A stretch of 64,000 nucleotides of DNA from Macrolepiota albuminosa (lineage: Eukaryota > Basidiomycota > Agaricomycetes > Agaricales > Agaricaceae): positions 484,258 through 548,257 of the forward strand of contig JAMWFC010000084.1 of NCBI GenBank assembly GCA_027475525.1, given 5' to 3'. The position numbers and the translations under genes were made by a program. The notes under the pieces were generated by a model. The model was given only the letters and a program-made list of their open reading frames with translations. It was not told the origin of the DNA and ran no database searches. Of this stretch, positions 57,731 through 64,000 are shown in pieces; the first letter of the stretch is position 1, and every line of letters begins with the position of its first letter.

Positions 57731-58441
57731 TTTCACAACTCAGTCCCCCTTTCCACAACTCTCAAAGTTAGCTAAATTGAATTTTTCGGACTTTATTCAG
57801 CATTTATAAATCTTTAAAAAACTAAAAATCAGTATATTAGTAGCCTTTGAATTTTTCCTGATTTTCTGGTGATTTTCCTGGAATTATTTGAGCATTTTCC
57901 ACTAACATCTCCTGAAAAACAGAGCAATGAATTTTTCTTGAATCTTTCAGATTTCTTTAAGCATTGAAGAACCTCAAAAAATTCACAATCAGTGTATCAG
58001 TAGCCTCTGAATTTTTCCTGATTTTTTGGTTATTTTTCTTCAAATTTCTAAGCATTTTATACATACATCTACCAAAAAACAAACGAAAAAGGCAATTCTT
58101 TGTCAGCCTTAGTCAGAACTGACTAAGCACATCATTCCCATGAAACGGTTGTCCCATATTATATAGATTGCTGAAGCAATAGCTTACATAAACCATTGCT
58201 GGAGCAACAGCTTACATAAACTATTGATGGAGTATTAGCTTATATAAGCATATTCTATTAGACAGAAAACTGGATCTATACAAGCTTATAGAAAAAATAA
58301 TTCAAAAAGTTCTATGAATACCCAAGACAATGTGGTCTAATTTTCAAAGATGAAAATAAATGAAGAGAACAGAATAATGACTGCTAGAGCAAAAAAAAAA
58401 ATTTCACATAATTGTACAATTTTCATGTATGCTCCTCTTTC

Positions 58442-58595
58442 TAGGTACTAGATGTAATAAATTACAATAATAAACAAGGCATTTAACAACATGAAACAAA
58501 TTACATATTCAAAAAAAATAGGTACTAGATGTAATAAATTACAATAATAAACAAGGCATTTAACAACATGAAACAAATTACATATTCAAAAAAAA
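58442..58595. repeat. 77-bp exact tandem duplication
   Basis: Copies 58442-58518 and 58519-58595 begin TAGGTACTAGATG. Confidence 0.93.
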
Positions 58596-58812
58596 AACAT
58601 ATACACATATTCAAAAAAAAACATATACACTTATTCAAAAAAAAACATATACACTTATTCAAAAAAAAACATATACACTTATTCAAAAAAAACATATACA
58701 CTCATTCAAAAAAAACATATATACTTATTCAAAAAAAACATATATACTTATTCAAAAGAAACATACACACTTATTCAAAAAACATACACAATTATTCAAA
58801 AAACATACATAT
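58590..58812. repeat. AT-rich minisatellite, about 22-25 bp units
   Basis: Tandem units of ATTCAAAAAAAAACATATAC type with variable A-run length. The apparent Lys/His-repeat ORF over it is not a gene. Confidence 0.9.
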
Positions 58813-58960
58813 ATATATGAAAAAAAAAACAGAATTTCTCAACTTGGTAAAAGAAAAAAACAATAATGCACTCAATACAGAAAAAAAAAAACAACTTAAA
58901 ATATAGATATATAGAAAATAAAAGTATAATCCTTTAACATAAAAAATTTGATTAATTACT

Positions 58961-59114
58961 CAGCAGAGATAGCAGAAAAGAGGAGCAACATAATAGCCGG
59001 TAAAGATAGCCGAAAGGGAGCAAATTTCGAGGACATGCAGCAGAGATAGCAGAAAAGAGGAGCAACATAATAGCCGGTAAAGATAGCCGAAAGGGAGCAA
59101 ATTTCGAGGACATG
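58961..59114. repeat. 77-bp exact tandem duplication
   Basis: Copies 58961-59037 and 59038-59114 begin CAGCAGAGATAGCAG. Confidence 0.93.
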
Positions 59115-59117
59115 GTG

Positions 59118-59340
59118 GTAATAGCCGGTAAAGATAGCCGAAAGGGAGCAAATATCGAGGACATGGTAGTAATAGCCGGTAAAGATAGCCGAAAGGGAGC
59201 AAATATCGAGGACATGGTAGTAATAGCCGGTAAAGATAGCCGAAAGGGAGCAAATATCGAGGAAGCCGAAAGGGAGCAAATATCGAGGACATGGTAGTAA
59301 TAGCCGGTAAAGATAGCCGAAAGGGAGCAAATATCGAGGA
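59118..59340. repeat. 51-bp minisatellite
   Basis: Units begin GTAATAGCCGGTAAAG at 59118, 59169, 59220 and 59297. The third carries an extra 26-bp partial unit. Overlapping antisense ORFs in several frames are translations of this repeat. Confidence 0.9.
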
Positions 59341-59749
59341 CATAGCCGGTAGAGGAAGAGACACGGCAATGGCCGAGATCACGTGAGGGGCACAAATTTC
59401 GAGGACAAAATGCGTGCCAAAGCAGGTAGTAAAACCTCAGTCTACTAAAGTAGACCTCGGAACCACCTCTTGGTCAGAATTTTTTCTTCTCTAAAGATAG
59501 AACTGAATTCAGTATTACATTGACAACTCTAGGGCACTTGTCAGCTTGGCCTGGTTTCTATCTCTTTTCTAGCTCTTGAATGCTCAGAATTTTGTTGTCA
59601 AAATCTCAAAAATTTCATTCAGCTGAGCTTCAAATCTGCAAAGTTGAGACTTAGATTTGGTCAAAATTTCCTCTCAAATCTGCTATTTCATGGACAAGGT
59701 TTCTCAGGAGCTTCCCACGAGCGTCCCAGGGCCTATCCAGGGGCCACAG

Positions 59750-59824
59750 TGGCTCAGCTGGCATCATTGTGGTCCTTAGGGGGTTACATAATCCTCAAGT
59801 GGGGAGAGCTTAGGTTTGAACTGC
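59750..59824 (+). other. tRNA-like Pol III promoter motifs (SINE-like)
   Basis: TGGCTCAGCTGG (59750-59761) matches the A-box consensus, and GGTTTGAACTGC (59813-59824) resembles a B box 52 bp downstream. No cloverleaf folds well. It could be a tRNA pseudogene or a SINE head. Confidence 0.4.
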
Positions 59825-60408
59825 ACCTGTGTGAAAAACACTTTAGACACCACATGGGTTCTTCAATGCTGCTGGGCAGCCACCACCTGCACATGCTGAC
59901 TAAGGAGGCTTTGTTGTGCAGGCTGAATGTGAGCAACCAATTAGCATGTGACATAATGAAGCAATGTGACTACTAGTCTCATGTTTAACCGAAAAAAAAG
60001 GGTTCTCCAATGTGGTAGAATTGGAAAAGGCAACTTGCTGACCAAGCAAGCTGTGGCATGAGTAGGCAAGGAAAATAGGATGTTAAAATAGATCGGGCAA
60101 GAGCAAAGAGGTTGCCTGGAGTTAATTCGGGCGAAGATTAGATCACCTTCACTCGTCACACTCGCACATGCAACCCTGGCCACTGGCCACCAATTCCTTT
60201 GTCTCTTTCTCATTGTCGTAATTACAATAAATATCTGCAAGCGCTGGCAATGGACTCCTTGTTGTCTCACACTGCGCTTGCAGGTAAGAATCACTTACTC
60301 CATATTCCTAGTCATCTCACACTGCGCTCGCAGCGCCGTTGATTATTGTCGATCATAACGCGGTTCTTTCCTCGATCTAATCAAATCAGCATGCGCTAGA
60401 TTGCGCAT

Positions 60409-61333
60409 GCCCTTGCAGCCTCTTAGAGCCCCCGACGAATGATTTATTAGAGCTTCTCCAAGCCCCCCAGACACTACCATGACTTCCACCAACACATCCA
60501 TCACGGATGAGCTCAGCACGCTTCGCAAATCTCAAGCACAACTCCGATCGATGATGCAGAATCTCATGTCACGACTAGACACTTCCTTGGCTGCCCCTCT
60601 CCCACCAGCTCCATTGCCCACCCAAACCACAATGCCGTTCCCCTCTGCAGGCATGTTCGTGCCCCCAGTCCCCGGCGCAGGGATAAACGGTGCGTCCTCA
60701 GCTGCTTCCCTCTCCCTTCATTCCCAATTTTCCAACGTCAACCCGGCGGTCATTGTGGCTATCATTACCCACGAGTTCAAGGCAACAGACCTGCACAAAC
60801 TCGATCTGACAAACCGCGATAAGGAGATGGCCTATACGTTTAACGGCTCAACGAACCAATTCAAAATCAGCACCCAGGCAGCAAGAGAATTCAAAACCCC
60901 TTTCTTGGTCATCATCCCCCTCCAGTCATATTTCGACATCTTAGCATTCCATGTCAACAACACCGTTGCCATGAGCGCGTTCTTTTGATACACGGCACAC
61001 CTCATCAAACTCATAGCAGAGTATGAGTGGTCTGCGGTTTTTGATTATCACATGGTGTTCTTTAACCGACGGTGCGCAGAAATGGCTGCAGGGGATTTCT
61101 CTCAATGGGGCAGGCGTAATAATGACCTCCTCTCTGAACACGTCTATGCTCACAGGAAACCGGCCCCATCTAAACACGCTAAAACTCACAGACCTGCTTT
61201 CAACCCTGGCGAAGCCTGCAGGAAGTTCAACGATGGCCGCTGCATGGCAAACCCCTGCCCCTGGGGCTGCCCACATGCATGCGCCACATGCGGAAAGCCT
61301 GATCACGGGAAGCATCAGCACAAGGATTAGCAT
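60409..61333 (+). pseudogene. Ngaro copy 2, ORF1 (broken)
   Basis: Homologous to ORF1 of copy 1 along its length, ending in the same Cys/His knuckle (CRKFNDGRC...HTCATCGK-type) and the same HKD-TAG. In-frame TGA codons at 60440-60442 and 60986-60988 replace sense codons (CGG in copy 1). Confidence 0.85.
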
Positions 61334-63030
61334 GCTGGCCAGGCAAGTTGTCGTCCTCAAGCCCTCTCCACTCACCTAGGCCTCCCCTCGGGCAAAGCAT
61401 CTCAGTACCTCAGCTCTTTTACTCTCGAACCCCTTGCTTCCAACATCCCACTTTCTCCCCCTCGTCCTAATACCGCCCCCCGTGCCAATACCCCACTCCC
61501 CAATATATCTCACCTCCCTCGCGTCCAATCAACTCTTAATGAGCATGCATGGACATATTACTTACGTGATTACCCAGATCCTGTCCTTGTAGATACACTA
61601 TCTCAAATAATACGCGTTGGTGCCGATATTGGCTTCATGGGTGATCGATCTATAAGCCATATGAGCGTCAACCTCAAATCAGTGCTCTCTTCCCCATCCG
61701 TCATTGATTCAATCTCTAAAGACATTGCTACTCAACTCGCCAATGGACAAACACACGGTCCATTTCTGTCACCTCTAGCCAACTTTTGGGCATCGCCCAT
61801 TGGGGCAGTCACTCGTAAATGCTTGTCCAAAATCCGTTGCATCCACCATCTTTCGTGGCCCGAAGGACACTCTGTGAATGATGGGATCATGGACTCTGAG
61901 GCTTCAATCATCTATGACATGATTGACCGTGCAATCAGTGACCTGGTAGCATCAGGACCAGGTTCTCTCATGCTCAAACTCGATCTAGAGTCCACATTTT
62001 GCCACATCCCTATCCGACAACATGATTGGCCGCTTCTGGGCTTTGAATGGCTTGGGAACTTTTTACTACAATCTTGTACTCGTGTTTGGCACCCGATCAG
62101 CTCCCTACATTTTCAACCTCTTTGCAGAGGCCCTGCACTGGATCCTCCAGCGCAATATTCCTGCTCACATTCGCCACTACCTAAATGACTTCCTCAGCAT
62201 TTTTGCCCCTGATACACCGACCTCACTCGTTGACTCTTCCCTAGCATGGGCACTGGAGCTAGGAATCCAACTAGGCCTCAGCTTCCAGCCTTCAAAGATA
62301 GTGGGCCCAGCTACCTCTATTGAGTTCCTCAGCCTCGAACTTGACTCGCTGACCATGGAGGTACACTTGCCAGCTGAAAAGCTCAAGTACTTACAAGAGC
62401 TCACATTCTCCTGGAGTTTCCGCAAGCGCTGCACACAACATGACATCGACAAGCTAACAGGCTTCCTTCAATTCACATCACAAGTCATTCCCATGTCTCG
62501 TGCCTTCCTCAGAAGTCTTTACGACTTTGCTGCATCATTTCCCTCCACACCACAAGCCTCACGCCACATTTCCAGCGCAGCACAAAAAGACATTGAATGG
62601 TGGAACTTCGTTGCGCCAAACTGGAATGGTGTTCGCTTCATCTCACCAGCCCGCCGCATCATTGATGTTTTTACCGACGCCAGTGGAAAGAAGGGAATAG
62701 AGGGTTATCTTGGCTCGGAGTGGTTCTCAGCCCGCTGCCCTCACTGCTTTCGCCATGCTCACATTCAAGTCAAAGAGATGCTTGCAGTTGTTCATGCCAT
62801 TCTCTGCTGGGGGAACTCTTTCTCAGGTTGCCACGTTGTTTTTCATGTCGACAACAGAGCCGTCTTCCATGCAATCTGTGACAAATCGATATGCTCGCTG
62901 CCGACCATGAAACTCGTGAAGCACTTGATAGCCCTGGCCTGCTGACTCAACTTTTTCTTTTCTCCTGAGTGGCTTTCTTCTACTGAGAATTCGATTGCTG
63001 ATGCTGCCTCTCGTTTTTCATATTCATGCA
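61334..63030 (+). pseudogene. Ngaro copy 2, RT/RNase H (broken)
   Basis: The frame continues after the UAG at 61328-61330-equivalent position as in copy 1. RT motif C reads YLND instead of YLDD (Asn codon at 62184-62186), removing a catalytic Asp. One extra T near 62055 shifts the frame, and TGA at 62943-62945 replaces an Arg codon. RNase H residues TDAS and FHVDN remain. Confidence 0.87.
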
Positions 63031-64000
63031 TGTTCGCCATTGCACCTTGGCTCAATCAGAAACCCACCTCGAAGCGCCTCCAGCTTGGTGGTATGAGCAA
63101 AATTGCCACCATCCCAAGGCCGTCGCATTCTACTTATAGCATGGGCTTGCCTCTAGCACAAGGCGAACATACTCAACTGGTCAGCGGCAATTCATTCTCT
63201 ATGTTCAACTCCATGGCCTCTACAACCCTGATGGCTCAATCCTCCTGGCATCACAGCACGCAGTTCTCTCCTGGGTTGCAAGCCTCAGCCCCCGAATTCA
63301 ACCCAAAACCATTAAGGCATACCTGGCCTTGGTGCGTTCCCTCCACGTCAACACTGACTTCCCCTTCACTGCACTCGAATCCCCCCTCATCCAACGGCTG
63401 CTTTGTGACACCAAACGCTTCCACGGCAAGCATGGCCACCGCCTCATGCAGCCTATCACACTCCCAATCCTCACAGCTCTGCTTGCACAGCTCAGGCCAG
63501 GTGTCACTCCTGGCCACACCGCAATCTACACCGCCTGCTGTGTTGCCTACTTAGGTCTCCTGTGCAGCGGTGAATTCACTGTCGAAAAAGGAGGGAAGTT
63601 TAGTCCAAGCCTCAATCTCTCACGCAGCGTGATCCAATTCCTGCCAGATTTCACCACCACCACTCATGTCAGACTCACCCTCCCGGCCTCGAAAACTGAT
63701 CCGTTTCGAAAGGGCGTCACCATCACAATGGCAGCAGCCTCCGGGCGCTCCACCTGCCCAGTCGCAGCCCTCAAAGCCATGTATAATGAACTCCCATGGG
63801 TGGACAATGCCCCTCTCTTTGAACAACCCAACAGCAATGCACTCTCTTACACCAGCTTTGTCACCGCCATCCGCGACACACTCTCACTGGCAGGAATCAG
63901 CCCTGCACCATTTGCAGGCCACAGCTTCAGATGTGGGGCCACCTCAGCAGCGGCGGCAGCTGGATATTCTGACTATGAAATCCAGCTCCTCGGCAGGTGG
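63031..64000 (+). pseudogene. Ngaro copy 2, tyrosine recombinase (broken, partial)
   Basis: In the frame matching copy 1 the core-binding domain has a TAG at 63137-63139 (Trp in copy 1). The first catalytic Arg is replaced by Cys (GLLCSGEF, codon 63563-63565). GHSFR is kept. The sequence stops at LGRW, just before the nucleophile Tyr, at the window edge. Confidence 0.85.

Larger units (their letters stand above)
55936..60087. other. AT-rich repeat block without genes
   Basis: It holds a dispersed repeat copy (56069-56205), GC-rich hairpins (57334-57442), minisatellites (57546-57730, 58590-58812, 59118-59340), several 77-bp duplications and a tRNA-like promoter motif (59750-59824). ORFs here are repeat translations. 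Confidence 0.6.
60088..64000 (+). mobile_element. second Ngaro element, decayed and cut by the window edge
   Basis: The left end (AT-AGATCGGGCAAG at 60088) matches A1 of the first element, including the duplicated GTCTCACACTGCGC block with the hairpin. The same gene order follows: ORF1, UAG, RT/RNase H, recombinase in the -1 frame. Many changes relative to the first copy are C-to-T or G-to-A, and CpG sites are reduced. The window ends inside the recombinase catalytic domain, so B and A2 repeats are not seen. Confidence 0.9.

Noticed and set aside
58568..58906. ORF of Lys/His/Ile repeats
   Set aside because: Pure translation of an AT-rich minisatellite; no non-repetitive part.
59118..59340. 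CRISPR-like array
   Set aside because: Units are contiguous 51-bp tandem copies with no unique spacers, in a eukaryotic genome; it is a minisatellite.
58952..59395. Three overlapping antisense ORFs with SLSAIFTGYY-type repeats
   Set aside because: All three frames are open because the 51-bp unit is a multiple of three; no sign of a gene.

Overview
The window is nuclear DNA from a filamentous basidiomycete, most likely a mushroom-forming Agaricomycete. The evidence is many very short introns (about 44-60 nt), a fungal DUF1774-type membrane protein, a cohesin Scc3/STAG gene, and Ngaro-type tyrosine-recombinase retrotransposons plus a pogo-like DNA transposon. I cannot name the species.

Gene-rich blocks alternate with transposon-derived blocks. 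0-3 kb holds the 3' end of a low-complexity protein, an intron-containing tRNA-Ala(AGC) and a DUF1774-like gene. 6.3-11.1 kb is an apparently complete Ngaro element with split direct repeats A1-ORFs-B1-A2-B2 that read as identical between copies. 12.3-14.7 kb is a Ser/Pro-rich coiled-coil protein on the minus strand. 18.0-19.8 kb (minus), 46.5-48.5 kb and 49.7-51.5 kb (plus) are three paralogues of one single-pass membrane protein with two similar ectodomain modules. 19.8-25 kb is AT-rich and CpG-poor with a solo LTR. 25.8-31.8 kb is a giant disordered protein. 32.0-37.0 kb is cohesin SCC3 on the minus strand. 37.2-38.4 kb is a PP2C phosphatase. 39.9-41.4 kb is an unrecognised multi-exon gene. 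43.0-45.7 kb is a decayed pogo/Tigger-like transposon with TA target duplication. 51.5-60 kb is CpG-poor repeat debris, and 60.1-64 kb is a second, decayed Ngaro copy cut by the window edge.

The housekeeping genes are independent units (chromosome cohesion, protein dephosphorylation), with no operon-like logic.

Most notable observations: (1) the three membrane-protein paralogues share one intron-exon design in which the frame is kept only by a 22-nt micro-exon followed by an exon of ONE nucleotide (or an equivalent sequential splice); (2) both Ngaro copies keep a single in-frame UAG between ORF1 and the reverse-transcriptase ORF, with no AUG before the RT domain, which suggests programmed readthrough, and the recombinase lies in the -1 frame; (3) at least eight unrelated tandem duplications between 43.6 and 59.1 kb all have a period of exactly 77 bp, which looks like an assembly k-mer artefact and affects interpretation of that region.
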